The notes below the pieces were generated by a model. The model was not told where the DNA came from. It saw only the letters and a list, made by a program, of their open reading frames with translations, and searched no databases. Below are positions 27,731 through 36,599 of a stretch of 64,000 nucleotides of DNA, piece after piece. Made by a program: the position numbers and the translations under genes. The stretch covers positions 186,001 through 250,000 of the forward strand of contig NZ_BBZJ01000021.1 of the NCBI RefSeq assembly GCF_001417775.1. The letters are read 5' to 3'. The first letter of the stretch is position 1; each line of letters begins with the position of its first letter. The DNA comes from Streptomyces sp. TP-A0356. GTDB lineage: Bacteria; Actinomycetota; Actinomycetes; Streptomycetales; Streptomycetaceae.

Positions 27731-29089
27731 GTGGGACGACTCTTCGGCACGGACGGCGTGCGCGGTGTCGCCAACGCGGACCTTACGGCCGAGATGGCGC
27801 TCGGTCTGTCCGTGGCGGCGGCGCACGTACTCGCCGAGGCGGGCACGTTCGAGGGCCACCGGCCGACGGCGGTCGTCGGGCGTGATCCGCGCGCGTCCGG
27901 GGAGTTCCTGGAGGCCGCCGTGGTCGCAGGTCTCGCCAGCGCGGGCGTGGACGTACTGCGCGTCGGGGTGCTGCCCACCCCGGCCGTCGCGTACCTGACG
28001 GGCGCGCTCGGTGCCGACCTGGGCGTGATGCTCTCCGCCAGCCACAACGCCATGCCCGACAACGGGATCAAGTTCTTCGCCCGCGGTGGCCACAAGCTGG
28101 CCGACGAGCTGGAGGACAAGATCGAGGCCGTGTACGAGGAGCACCGCACCGGCGCTCCCTGGGACCGGCCCACCGGTTCCGGGGTCGGGCGCGTGAAGTC
28201 GTACGCCGAGGGCTTCGACCAGTACGTCGCCCACCTCCTCGCCGTCCTGCCGAACCGGCTCGACGGGCTCAAGGTCGTCCTCGACGAGGCGCACGGCGCC
28301 GCCGCCCGGGTCTCGCCCGAGGCGTTCTCGCGCGCGGGCGCCGAGATCGTCACGATCGGAGCGGAACCGGACGGCCTCAACATCAACGAAGGCTGCGGTT
28401 CCACCCACCTGGCGAAGCTGCGCGCCGCCGTCGTGGAGCACGGCGCCGACCTCGGCATCGCGCACGACGGTGACGCCGACCGCTGCCTCGCCGTGGACCA
28501 CACGGGGGAGGAGGTGGACGGCGACCAGATCCTGGCCGTGCTCGCGCTGGCGATGCGGGAGCGTTCCGCACTGCGCTCCGGCACCGTTGTCGCGACGGTC
28601 ATGTCCAATCTGGGCTTCAAGCTGGCCATGGAGCGCGAGGGCATCGAGCTCGTCCGGACCGCGGTCGGCGACCGGTACGTGCTGGAGGAGATGAAGGAGA
28701 AGGGCTACGCGCTCGGCGGCGAGCAGTCAGGCCACGTGATCATCCTCGACCACGCCACCACCGGCGACGGCACGCTGACCGGCCTGATGCTCGCCGCTCG
28801 GGTGGCGGAGAGCGGTCGTACGCTCAAGGAGCTGGCGTCCGTCATGGAGCGGCTGCCGCAGGTGCTCGTGAACGTTCCGGACGTCGACAAGTCCCGGGTC
28901 GGGACGTCGGCCGATCTGGCCGCCGCTGTCGCCGAGGCCGAGCGGGAGCTGGGGGCGACCGGGCGGGTGCTGCTGCGGCCGTCGGGTACCGAGCCGCTGG
29001 TGCGGGTGATGGTCGAGGCCGCGGACATCGATCAGGCGCGGTCTGTTGCCGGGCGGCTGGCCGACGCGGTGAAGTCTGCGCTCGGGTAG
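27731..29089 (+). CDS. glmM: Phosphoglucosamine mutase
   Basis: 452 residues from the GTG at 27731 (MGRLFGTDGVRGVAN). It converts glucosamine-6-P to glucosamine-1-P for UDP-GlcNAc and peptidoglycan synthesis. The phosphorylated catalytic Ser is S104 in SASHN, the metal-binding loop is DGDADR near residue 245, the sugar-binding loop is GEQSGH and the phosphate-binding loop is RPSGTEP near the C-terminus. The longer frame back to 27647 is leader. glmS, the preceding pathway step, lies 1.7 kb downstream. Confidence 0.97.
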   Translation: MGRLFGTDGVRGVANADLTAEMALGLSVAAAHVLAEAGTFEGHRPTAVVGRDPRASGEFLEAAVVAGLASAGVDVLRVGVLPTPAVAYLTGALGADLGVMLSASHNAMPDNGIKFFARGGHKLADELEDKIEAVYEEHRTGAPWDRPTGSGVGRVKSYAEGFDQYVAHLLAVLPNRLDGLKVVLDEAHGAAARVSPEAFSRAGAEIVTIGAEPDGLNINEGCGSTHLAKLRAAVVEHGADLGIAHDGDADRCLAVDHTGEEVDGDQILAVLALAMRERSALRSGTVVATVMSNLGFKLAMEREGIELVRTAVGDRYVLEEMKEKGYALGGEQSGHVIILDHATTGDGTLTGLMLAARVAESGRTLKELASVMERLPQVLVNVPDVDKSRVGTSADLAAAVAEAERELGATGRVLLRPSGTEPLVRVMVEAADIDQARSVAGRLADAVKSALG

Positions 29090-29139
29090 CCGACCGATCA
29101 GGGGGCGGGGGTTCTGCCTGCCGCGGACCGTCTGGTTGT

Positions 29140-29176
29140 GCGTGGCTGGTCGCGCAGTCCCCCGCGCCCCCTGTGG
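29140..29176. repeat. Dispersed intergenic repeat (copy 2)
   Basis: GTGGCTGGTCGCGCAGT followed by a C-run and GCGCCCC, as at 23544-23574. It lies between the convergent ends of glmM and coaA. Confidence 0.55.
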
Positions 29177-29200
29177 GACCGCCTTCTCACCCGGCGCTGC

Positions 29201-30190
29201 TCACAGCTTGCGCAGGCTCAGCCGCTGCACCTTGTGGTCCGGGCCCTTGCGCAGCACCAGAGTGGCGCGGCCGCGGGTCGGGGCCACGTTCTCCAGCAGG
29301 TTCGGCCTGTTGATGGTCCGCCAGGTCGACCGGGCGTAGTCCAGGGCCTCCTCCTCGGAGACCTGGGTGTACCTGCGGAAGTACGAGGACGGGTTCTGGA
29401 ACGCCGTCTGACGGAGCTTCTTGAACCGGTTGAGGTACCAGCGTTCGATGTCCTCGGGGCGCGCGTCGACGTACACGCTGAAGTCGAAGTAGTCCGCGAG
29501 GCCCACTCGGGTGCGGCCGTCCTTGCCGGGAAGGGCGGGCTGGAGCACGTTCAGGCCCTCGACGATCAGGATGTGCGGGCGGCGGACCGTGAGCTTCTGG
29601 CCGGGCACGATGTCGTAGATCAGGTGCGAGTAGACGGGCGCCGTCACCTCGTCCTTGCCGGCCTTGATGTCGGCGACGAAACGGGTCAGGGCGCGGCGGT
29701 CGTACGACTCGGGGAAGCCCTTCCGGGACATCAGCCCGCGGGCCTCCAGCTCCTTGGTGGGCAGCAGGAAGCCGTCCGTGGTGACCAGTTCCACCCGCGG
29801 GTGCTCGGGCCAGCGGGACAGCAGTGCCTGGAGGAGGCGGGCGACCGTCGACTTGCCGACCGCCACGGAGCCCGCCACGCCTATGACGAACGGGGTGCCT
29901 GACTGGGAGCCCTGTTCGCCGAGGAAGGTGTTCAGGGCGCCTCTGAGGCCGTCCGTGGCGCCCACGTACAGGTTGAGCAGCCGGGACAGCGGCAGATAGA
30001 TGTCCCGCACCTCGTCGAGGTCGATGACGTCGCCCAGACCGCGCAGCTTCTCGACCTCCTCGGCGGTCAGCGGCAACGGCGTCTTGTCGCGCAGCGCACT
30101 CCACTCGGCACGGGTGAGGTCGACGTAGGGAGTCGCCTCCGGCCGGGACCGGTGGGCGCTCCGGGGCATCGAGGAGACCGGAGAGATCAC
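29201..30190 (-). CDS. coaA: Pantothenate kinase, type I
   Basis: 329 residues. It phosphorylates pantothenate, the first committed step of CoA synthesis. The P-loop is GSVAVGKST at 107-115, followed by the PanK signature region with VTTDGFLLP and RKGFPESYD. The first ~20 residues are poorly conserved, so an ATG at residue 8 is an alternative start. Convergent with glmM. Confidence 0.96.
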   Translation of the reverse strand: MISPVSSMPRSAHRSRPEATPYVDLTRAEWSALRDKTPLPLTAEEVEKLRGLGDVIDLDEVRDIYLPLSRLLNLYVGATDGLRGALNTFLGEQGSQSGTPFVIGVAGSVAVGKSTVARLLQALLSRWPEHPRVELVTTDGFLLPTKELEARGLMSRKGFPESYDRRALTRFVADIKAGKDEVTAPVYSHLIYDIVPGQKLTVRRPHILIVEGLNVLQPALPGKDGRTRVGLADYFDFSVYVDARPEDIERWYLNRFKKLRQTAFQNPSSYFRRYTQVSEEEALDYARSTWRTINRPNLLENVAPTRGRATLVLRKGPDHKVQRLSLRKL

Positions 30191-30284
30191 AGTCCATTGT
30201 TAACGGAGTTTGAACGGGGCGGGAGGTGGGGTCCGTCACGTGCGGAGCCGTGCGGGGCGGCCCACCGTCCGGCCCGGCATGCAA

Positions 30285-30334
30285 CAGGCCCCGCCGAAGC
30301 GGGAGCACGTACGGCTCGGCTTCGACGGGGCCTG
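30285..30334 (-). terminator. Strong hairpin downstream of the 30344-30658 gene
   Basis: CAGGCCCCG + CCGAAGC pair with GCTTCG + ACGGGGCCTG in a long stem. It starts 9 bp past the stop of the small minus-strand gene, the position expected for its terminator. Confidence 0.7.
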
Positions 30335-30343
30335 CCCGACGGC

Positions 30344-30658
30344 TCAGTCGTTTCTGACGTTGAGGTTGTCGTCGACGAGGAACTCCGGATAGCCCAAGCG
30401 TTCCCCGAGGGCGTTGAACGCCGCGCAGCGTTCTTCGCTGATCTCCACGAAGTAGGCCTTCATGGTCCGCAGGAACAGCCGATGACCGAGGTCCGCACAC
30501 GTCCTGGTCGCTCTGGTCCTTCTCGTAGGCCTGGCTCGACGGGCCACGGAACGAGCCGTCCGATGCGCCAGTTCGTGCAGCTTGTCCAGCATCTGGTTCA
30601 GGGCGTCCTGGGCGAAGCTGGACGTGCCCGGTCCACGCAGGCGCTGAGCGTCGGCCAT
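30344..30658 (-). CDS. Small hypothetical protein
   Basis: 104 residues if the ATG at 30658 is used (MADAQRLRGPG). An Arg-rich middle (ARRARPTRRTRATR) is followed by a more ordinary C-terminus (KAYFVEISEERCAAF). I recognise no family. The reading frame continues upstream to 30808, overlapping the glmS start, and no clear ribosome-binding site is visible. A strong terminator right after the stop is the best support for expression. Confidence 0.4.
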   Translation of the reverse strand: MADAQRLRGPGTSSFAQDALNQMLDKLHELAHRTARSVARRARPTRRTRATRTCADLGHRLFLRTMKAYFVEISEERCAAFNALGERLGYPEFLVDDNLNVRND

Positions 30659-30806
30659 CGGGCACTGATCGAACCGCAGTTCTATCGACCGCTGCTCCGA
30701 TGTGTGCTCCGACGTGCCCGCCGGGCGTTCGTACCCCAGTGGGAATTTCCGATTTCGGGCAGGCCGCGGGAGGTCGGGGCGTCGCCCGGACCGTAGGCTG
30801 CGGCAC

Positions 30807-32654
30807 ATGTGCGGAATCGTGGGATACGTGGGACCGCAGTCGGCGCTCGACGTGGTCGTGGCGGGACTGAAGCGGTTGGAGTACCGGGGCTACGACTCGG
30901 CGGGTGTCGCCGTGCTGGCGGACGGCGGTCTGGCCGCCGCCAAGAAGGCCGGGAAGCTGGTCAACCTGGAGAAGGAGCTGGCCGACCGGCCGCTGCCGAC
31001 GGGCGCCACGGGCATCGGGCACACCCGGTGGGCCACCCACGGCGGTCCGACCGACGCCAACGCGCATCCTCACCTCGACAACGCCGGGCGCGTCGCCGTC
31101 GTCCACAACGGGATCATCGAGAACTTCGCCGTGCTGCGGGCCGAGCTGGAGGAGCGGGGCCACGCCCTCGCCTCCGAGACGGACACCGAGGTGGTCGCGC
31201 ATCTGCTCGCGGAGGAGTTCTCCGCGACCGCGGACCTCGCCGAGGCGATGCGGCTGGTGTGCCTGCGGCTGGAGGGCGCGTTCACGCTGGTCGCGGTGCA
31301 CGCCGACGAGCCGGACGTGGTCGTGGGCGCGCGGCGCAACTCTCCGCTCGTGGTCGGCGTCGGGGAGGGCGAGGCCTTCCTCGCCTCGGACGTGTCGGCG
31401 TTCATCGCCCACACGCGGTCGGCGATCGAGTTGGGCCAGGACCAGGTGGTGGAGCTGCGCCGGGACGGGGTGACCGTCACCGGCTTCGACGGCCGGCCCG
31501 CCGACGTCCGCTCGTACCACGTCGACTGGGACGCCTCGGCCGCCGAGAAGGGCGGCTACGACTACTTCATGCTCAAGGAGATCGCCGAGCAGCCCAAGGC
31601 GGTCGCCGACACGCTCCTCGGCCGGATCGACGCGGCCGGTTCGCTCAGGCTGGACGAGCTGCGCATGTCGGCCGCCGAGCTGCGCGAGGTAGACAAGATC
31701 GTCGTCGTGGCGTGCGGGACGGCCTTCCACGCCGGGATGATCGCCAAGTACGCCATCGAGCACTGGACCCGCATCCCGTGCGAGGTGGAGCTGGCCAGCG
31801 AGTTCCGCTACCGGGACCCGATCCTCGACCCGCGCACGCTGGTGATCGCCATCTCGCAGTCCGGCGAGACCATGGACACGCTGATGGCGCTGCGGCATGC
31901 CCGTGAGCAGGGCTCCAAGGTGCTGGCGATCTGCAACACCAACGGGTCGACGATCCCCCGGGAGTCGGACGCCGTGCTGTACACGCACGCGGGCCCGGAG
32001 GTCGCGGTCGCCTCGACCAAGGCGTTCCTGACGCAGCTCGTCGCCTGCTATCTGGTGGCCCTCTACCTGGGCCAGGTGCGCGGCACCAAGTGGGGCGACG
32101 AGATCCACGTGGTCATCCGCGACCTGTCGCAGATCTCCCGCGAGGTCGAGCGGGTCCTGGAGACCATGGAGCCGGTACGGGAGCTGGCGCGCTCCCTCGC
32201 CGACAAGAACACGGTGCTGTTCCTGGGGCGGCACGTGGGCTACCCGGTTGCCCTGGAGGGCGCCCTCAAGCTCAAGGAGCTGGCGTACATGCACGCCGAG
32301 GGCTTTGCGGCGGGCGAGCTGAAGCACGGGCCGATCGCGCTGATCGAGGAGGACCTGCCGGTCGTCGTGGTGGTGCCCTCGCCGCGCGGACGCTCGGTCC
32401 TGCACGACAAGATCGTCTCCAACATCCAGGAGATCCGGGCGAGGGGTGCCCGCACCATCGTGATCGCGGAGGAGGGGGACGAGGCGGTGGTGCCGTACGC
32501 CGACCATCTCATCCGGATCCCGGCCACCCCGACGCTGTTGCAGCCGCTGGTGGCGACGGTGCCGTTGCAGGTCTTCGCGTGCGAGCTGGCGACGGCTCGG
32601 GGGAACGAGGTGGATCAGCCGCGGAATCTGGCGAAGTCCGTGACGGTGGAGTGA
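30807..32654 (+). CDS. glmS: Glutamine-fructose-6-phosphate aminotransferase (isomerising)
   Basis: 615 residues from the ATG at 30807 (MCGIVGYVG). The N-terminal class II glutamine amidotransferase domain uses Cys2 as nucleophile; two SIS sugar-isomerase domains follow (~290-420 and ~460-600), with SQSGETMDT and the C-terminal KSVTVE. It makes glucosamine-6-P, which glmM then uses. No glmS-ribozyme-like leader is evident in the ~150 bp upstream. The start shows only a weak ribosome-binding site. Confidence 0.97.
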   Translation: MCGIVGYVGPQSALDVVVAGLKRLEYRGYDSAGVAVLADGGLAAAKKAGKLVNLEKELADRPLPTGATGIGHTRWATHGGPTDANAHPHLDNAGRVAVVHNGIIENFAVLRAELEERGHALASETDTEVVAHLLAEEFSATADLAEAMRLVCLRLEGAFTLVAVHADEPDVVVGARRNSPLVVGVGEGEAFLASDVSAFIAHTRSAIELGQDQVVELRRDGVTVTGFDGRPADVRSYHVDWDASAAEKGGYDYFMLKEIAEQPKAVADTLLGRIDAAGSLRLDELRMSAAELREVDKIVVVACGTAFHAGMIAKYAIEHWTRIPCEVELASEFRYRDPILDPRTLVIAISQSGETMDTLMALRHAREQGSKVLAICNTNGSTIPRESDAVLYTHAGPEVAVASTKAFLTQLVACYLVALYLGQVRGTKWGDEIHVVIRDLSQISREVERVLETMEPVRELARSLADKNTVLFLGRHVGYPVALEGALKLKELAYMHAEGFAAGELKHGPIALIEEDLPVVVVVPSPRGRSVLHDKIVSNIQEIRARGARTIVIAEEGDEAVVPYADHLIRIPATPTLLQPLVATVPLQVFACELATARGNEVDQPRNLAKSVTVE

Positions 32655-32833
32655 GCCTTCAGGGCTTCGACGAAGGTGGCGAAGGCTCCGGTCGGGAAGG
32701 AGAGGGTGCGCTCGGCCGGGGCCTTCGAGTCGCGGATGGCTACGTGGGTGTACGAGTTCGCGATCTCCACGCAGTCGTTGCCATCGTCCGGGCCTGAGTA
32801 GGACGACTTTCGCCAGTTGCCGGGGGTGTCCAT
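32615..32833 (-). CDS. DUF397 small protein of a WhiJ-type cluster
   Basis: 72 residues. The WRKSSYSG motif at 7-14, GNDCVEIA at 18-25 and VAIRDSK at 31-37 are diagnostic of DUF397. These proteins are encoded next to WhiJ-like XRE regulators in Streptomyces and probably act as their cognate partners (family knowledge; mechanism not proven). The start is 7 bp after the XRE gene stop, so they form an operon. The last 40 bases overlap the 3' end of glmS on the other strand. Confidence 0.9.
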   Translation of the reverse strand: MDTPGNWRKSSYSGPDDGNDCVEIANSYTHVAIRDSKAPAERTLSFPTGAFATFVEALKAHSTVTDFARFRG

Positions 32834-32840
32834 GGGTGCC

Positions 32841-33692
32841 TCACAGCTCTTTGGCCAGCCTGTGGATGAAGTCGCGCGACCGTTCGGGGTCGAGTGACAC
32901 GTCCTCTATCTTACGGAAGCGCGTTCGAAAGGCGCTGAGTTGCGCTTCGGAATCGATGAAGGCTGAGCCATGGGGTACGTCTCGCACCACCGTGTCGAGT
33001 TTGAGCACGGGGCCGCCAACGTACGTCATCGTGCTTGCAGCTCTGGCGAAGTCGTCCAGGTCGAAGGGGATGACGCGCATCGTGATGTGCTTCGCCTCCG
33101 AGAGTTCCAGGAGCCGGGCCAGTTGAGCCCGTGAGGCAGCGCGGTCGCCGACCCGGATCCGCAGCGCTGCCTCGTGGATCACCACTTCGTACGGGATGGG
33201 GGCAGGGCCCTCGATGGTCACCCGCCGCGCCATCCGGTGACGGACGCGCAACTCAAGCTCTTCGTGGGTCACCTCGGGGACCCTGGACGAGAAGACGGCG
33301 CGGGCGTAGTCCTCCGTCTGCAACAGGCCCGGTACGTACAGGATCGCTACATCGCGCCGGAATGAGGCGTGGTGATCCAGCTCGGCCAGATCCAGAAATG
33401 ACGTGGGCAGCAGGCCTCGGTACTCCTCCCACCAGCCGCGTGTCCGGTCGGCGGCCATCGCGACCAGGGCGTCGACGAACTCGGCGTCGGTGCACGCGTA
33501 GTGGGCGGCAAGCCGGCGCAGCCGCTCTTCGCTCACGCCGGAGAGGCCGGACTCGATGTGGCTGATCTGTACGGGGCTCACGCCAAGCAGTGCTGCCGCC
33601 TGGCGAGCGTTGAGACCTGCCGCGTCACGGAGTCTGCGCAGTTCGACCGCCAGGCGCATTTGACGTGCCGTTGGTTCGCGCCTCGTCGTCAT
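32841..33692 (-). CDS. XRE-family regulator with DUF5753 domain (WhiJ-like)
   Basis: 283 residues from the ATG at 33692, which follows GAGGAG by 6 nt; an upstream in-frame start adds 13 residues. The helix-turn-helix spans residues ~13-65 (LRDAAGLNARQAAALLG, VQISHIESG). Residues ~95-280 are the DUF5753 effector domain with FLDLAELDHHA, YVPGLLQTEDYAR and VIPFDL. By family it is a developmental or metabolic repressor of the WhiJ type. Operon with DUF397 downstream and divergent from an anti-sigma-like ATPase. Confidence 0.92.
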   Translation of the reverse strand: MTTRREPTARQMRLAVELRRLRDAAGLNARQAAALLGVSPVQISHIESGLSGVSEERLRRLAAHYACTDAEFVDALVAMAADRTRGWWEEYRGLLPTSFLDLAELDHHASFRRDVAILYVPGLLQTEDYARAVFSSRVPEVTHEELELRVRHRMARRVTIEGPAPIPYEVVIHEAALRIRVGDRAASRAQLARLLELSEAKHITMRVIPFDLDDFARAASTMTYVGGPVLKLDTVVRDVPHGSAFIDSEAQLSAFRTRFRKIEDVSLDPERSRDFIHRLAKEL

Positions 33693-33905
33693 CGACTGCT
33701 CCTCGGTGCAACGCGCCTCGTTCGGGGTCACGTTACGCGATCGGCTTGCTAGACCGAAACATTAACCCCTACCGTCGGTGATGCGACGCACACGCTGCGG
33801 AATGCCGGGATCCCGGAAGCGCACCGCTCCGTCCTGCCATGACGGCTGAGGCAATGCCACCGTCCGCCCGCCCGCAACCCCTCCCCAACCAAACGGAGTT
33901 GCCGC

Positions 33906-34337
33906 ATGCCCGAAAACGAGCCGTGGGAGTACTGCCTGTACATCCCCAACGACCTGCGCGCCGTCACCATCGGCCGCCGTACCCTCCGTCTCATCCTGAC
34001 CATGCACGGACTGATCGGCCTGGTCGACGTCGCCGAACTCCTCGCCACGGAGCTGGTCTCCAACGCCGTGCGCCACACCAAAGGGCCGGCCGCGCTCCGT
34101 GTGCGCTGGTCGGCGGGTGTCCTGCGGATCGGGGCGTGGGACGCCGACCCCGAGCCGCCGGAGCCGCCCGTGCCACTGGAGCAGGTGGCCGATCTGGAGG
34201 AGGGGCGCGGGCTGGCGCTGGTCCGGTCCTGTGCCGACCTGTGGGGCTGGCAGCCGTTGGCGCGCGGCGGCAACCGCGGCAAGGTCGTGTGGTGCGAGCT
34301 CGCCGCAGTCCAGGCGACCGTAGGGTGCTCGGCATGA
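33906..34337 (+). CDS. Anti-sigma-like HATPase (AbaA/RsbW type)
   Basis: 143 residues, single GHKL ATPase domain. The N box ELVSNAVRHT is at 49-58, the G1 box AWDADPE at ~112-118 and the G2-like GRGLALVRSCADLWG at ~138 end the domain. These serine-kinase-like proteins accompany WhiJ/DUF397 clusters. It is divergent from the XRE gene and overlaps acpS by 4 bases (ATGA), an odd pairing of a regulator with a housekeeping gene. Confidence 0.88.
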   Translation: MPENEPWEYCLYIPNDLRAVTIGRRTLRLILTMHGLIGLVDVAELLATELVSNAVRHTKGPAALRVRWSAGVLRIGAWDADPEPPEPPVPLEQVADLEEGRGLALVRSCADLWGWQPLARGGNRGKVVWCELAAVQATVGCSA

Positions 34338-34705
34338 GCATCATCGGGGTCGGAATCGACGTGGCCGAGATCGACCGGTTCGCGGCGTCGTTGCGGCGTA
34401 CGCCTGGATTGGTCGAACGACTGTTCCTTGAGAGCGAGTTGCTGCTGCCGAGCGGGGAGCGGCGCGGCATCGCCTCGCTGGCCGTGCGGTTCGCGGCGAA
34501 GGAGGCGGTGGCCAAGGCCCTGGGCGCGCCGGGCGGGCTGCACTGGACCGACGCCGAGGTCTACGTCGAGGACAGCGGGCAGCCTCGGCTGCGGGTGACG
34601 GGCACGGTCGCGGCCCGCGCCGCCGAACTCGGCGTACGGTCCTGGCACGTGTCGCTCAGCCATGACGCGGGCGTGGCGTCCGCGGTGGTCGTGGCGGAGG
34701 GGTAG
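34334..34705 (+). CDS. acpS: Holo-[acyl-carrier-protein] synthase
   Basis: 123 residues from the ATG at 34334 (MSIIGVGIDVAEIDRF). It transfers the 4'-phosphopantetheine arm from CoA to ACP. The magnesium ligands D9 and E57 (RFAAKEA) and the C-terminal SLSHDAG motif are present. CoA-producing coaA is nearby. It overlaps the upstream ATPase gene by 4 bases. Confidence 0.95.
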   Translation: MSIIGVGIDVAEIDRFAASLRRTPGLVERLFLESELLLPSGERRGIASLAVRFAAKEAVAKALGAPGGLHWTDAEVYVEDSGQPRLRVTGTVAARAAELGVRSWHVSLSHDAGVASAVVVAEG

Positions 34706-34745
34706 GTCCGCCCGTGGGCGGCGCTCGTGGGGGAGACTCGAAGGT

Positions 34746-36197
34746 ATGCGTACTGCGTACAGCGTGGAGACGGTGAGGGCTGCCGAGCGTGCGCTCATGG
34801 CGAGGCTTCCGGAGGGGGCGCTGATGCAGCGCGCCGCCGCCGGACTGGCCGCGGCCTGTGCGGACTTGCTCGGCCGGGTGTACGGCAGCCGGGTGGTGCT
34901 GCTGGTAGGCAGCGGGGACAACGGCGGTGACGCCTTGTACGCCGGGGCCCGGCTGGCCCGGCGCGGGGCGGGGGTCACGGCCCTGCTGCTGGCGCCCGAC
35001 CGCACCCACCCGGGCGGGCTGGGGGCGCTGCGCCGGGCGGGCGGGTCCGTGGTCCGGGCCGGGGCGGGCGAGGAGTTGATCCGGCGCGCCGACCTCGTGG
35101 TCGACGGCATCGTCGGCATCGGGGGCAAGGGCGGCCTGCGGCCGGATGCCGCGGCGCTCGCCGAGCTCGCCGAGCGGTCGCGGGCGGCCGTCGTCGCCGT
35201 CGACCTGCCGAGCGGCGTGGAGGCCGACACCGGCGAGGTGCGGGGCCCGGCCGTACGGGCCGATCTGACCGTGACCTTCGGGACGCACAAGCCGGCGCTG
35301 CTCATCGATCCGGCGCGGGAGTACGCCGGCACGGTACGCCTCGTCGACATCGGGCTGGAGCTGCCGCAGGAGCCCGAACTGGAGGCGCTGCAGCACGCGG
35401 ACGTGGCGGCGCGGCTGCCGGTGCCCCAGGCCGAGAGCGACAAGTACCGGCGCGGAGTGGTCGGGATCGCCGCCGGGTCCGCGCGCTACCCCGGGGCCGC
35501 GGTGCTCGCGGTGGCGGGTGCGCTGCGGGGCGGGGCCGGGGCCGTGCGGTACGTGGGGCCCGCCGGGGACGCGGTGATCGCCCGCTTCCCGGAGACGCTG
35601 GTCTCCGACCGGGGGCCCGCCAAGGCCGGTCGGGTGCAGGCGTGGGTCGTGGGCCCGGGCGCCGGGGACGACGCGGCGACGGTGGCGGAGGTGCTGGAGG
35701 CGGACGTGCCGGTGCTCATCGACGCGGACGGGCTGCGGCTGGCCGACCGGGACGCCGTACGCGGCCGTTCGGCGCCGACGCTGATGACTCCGCATGCGGG
35801 GGAGGCCGCCGCGCTGCTCGGGGTGACACGCGAGGAGGTCGAGGGGTCCCGGCTGACGGCGGCGCGGGACCTGGCCGCGCGGTACCGGGCGATCGTGCTG
35901 CTCAAGGGCTCGACGACAGTGGTGGCGGATCCCGGGGGCGCGCCGGTGCGGGTGAACGCGACGGGCACCCCGTGGCTGGCCACCGCGGGCAGCGGGGACG
36001 TGCTGTCCGGCCTGTCGGGCTCGCTGCTCGCGGCCGGCCTCCCGACCCGGGACGCCGGCAGCGTGGCGGCGTACCTGCACGGCCTCGCGGGCCGCTACGC
36101 GGCGGACGGAGCACCGGTGGGCGCCCACGACGTGGCCAACGCGATCCCGGAGGCCTGGCGGGACGTTCGCGCTGAGGACGGGCCGCCCTTCCGGTGA
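34746..36197 (+). CDS. nnrD: Bifunctional NAD(P)HX epimerase / ADP-dependent dehydratase
   Basis: 483 residues, fusing NnrE (YjeF N-terminal, ~1-210) and NnrD (carbohydrate-kinase-like, ~225-480). It repairs hydrated NAD(P)H. NGGDA at 59-63 and the VAVDLPSGVEADTG loop (~154-167) mark the epimerase; TPHAGEAAALLG and NATGTPWLATAGSGDVLSG mark the dehydratase, the last being its ADP-binding and catalytic Asp motif. The ATG at 34746 is preferred because it starts the conserved MRTAYSVETVRAAE. Confidence 0.93.
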   Translation: MRTAYSVETVRAAERALMARLPEGALMQRAAAGLAAACADLLGRVYGSRVVLLVGSGDNGGDALYAGARLARRGAGVTALLLAPDRTHPGGLGALRRAGGSVVRAGAGEELIRRADLVVDGIVGIGGKGGLRPDAAALAELAERSRAAVVAVDLPSGVEADTGEVRGPAVRADLTVTFGTHKPALLIDPAREYAGTVRLVDIGLELPQEPELEALQHADVAARLPVPQAESDKYRRGVVGIAAGSARYPGAAVLAVAGALRGGAGAVRYVGPAGDAVIARFPETLVSDRGPAKAGRVQAWVVGPGAGDDAATVAEVLEADVPVLIDADGLRLADRDAVRGRSAPTLMTPHAGEAAALLGVTREEVEGSRLTAARDLAARYRAIVLLKGSTTVVADPGGAPVRVNATGTPWLATAGSGDVLSGLSGSLLAAGLPTRDAGSVAAYLHGLAGRYAADGAPVGAHDVANAIPEAWRDVRAEDGPPFR

Positions 36198-36293
36198 CGT
36201 GACGACCCGGCGGGCGTAGCCGTGGCGCTGCGTACGGGGGACCTGTCAGCGCGGCGTCCACCTCCGCCCGCATCCCCGCGTTTCTCTGATTGC

Positions 36294-36530
36294 ATGATCA
36301 GCGCACGAACCACGAGCCGCTGCGTCGTGGTCCTCCTCGCCCTGTTCACCGTCCTCCCCACGGCCAAGGCCGCGGCCGACCCCGCGACCCCGCACCCCCT
36401 CCCGGGCCCCGAGCCGGAGGCCGAACTCCTCCCCGAGGTGCGACCGGGCCAGATGCTCCCGCCCGCCATGTACACCCCGGCCCGCACGGTGGACGCGATG
36501 GGGCTGTCGGGGCCGCGGGCCCGGCACTGA
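36294..36530 (+). CDS. Small secreted Pro-rich hypothetical protein
   Basis: 78 residues from the ATG at 36294. Residues 1-27 look like a signal peptide (basic start, VVVLLALFTVL core, AKA cleavage site). The mature ~50 residues are rich in Pro, Glu and Ala with no recognised domain. No convincing ribosome-binding site is visible. It sits between nnrD and alr. Confidence 0.5.
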   Translation: MISARTTSRCVVVLLALFTVLPTAKAAADPATPHPLPGPEPEAELLPEVRPGQMLPPAMYTPARTVDAMGLSGPRARH

Positions 36531-36599
36531 ACGCCCACGACCGGTACCGGCACCCGGCACCGAAGAGCCGTCGGAGCCCTCTGAGACACTGGGGGCGCG

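Noticed and set aside
30152..30796. Plus-strand 214-codon frame between coaA and glmS
   Set aside because: No start signal or domain, and it runs through the terminator hairpin at 30285-30334.
29187..32507. 1106-codon minus-strand frame opposite glmS and coaA
   Set aside because: It is antisense to glmS and overlaps the real coaA in another frame; composition is Arg/Pro/Ala/Gly with no domain.
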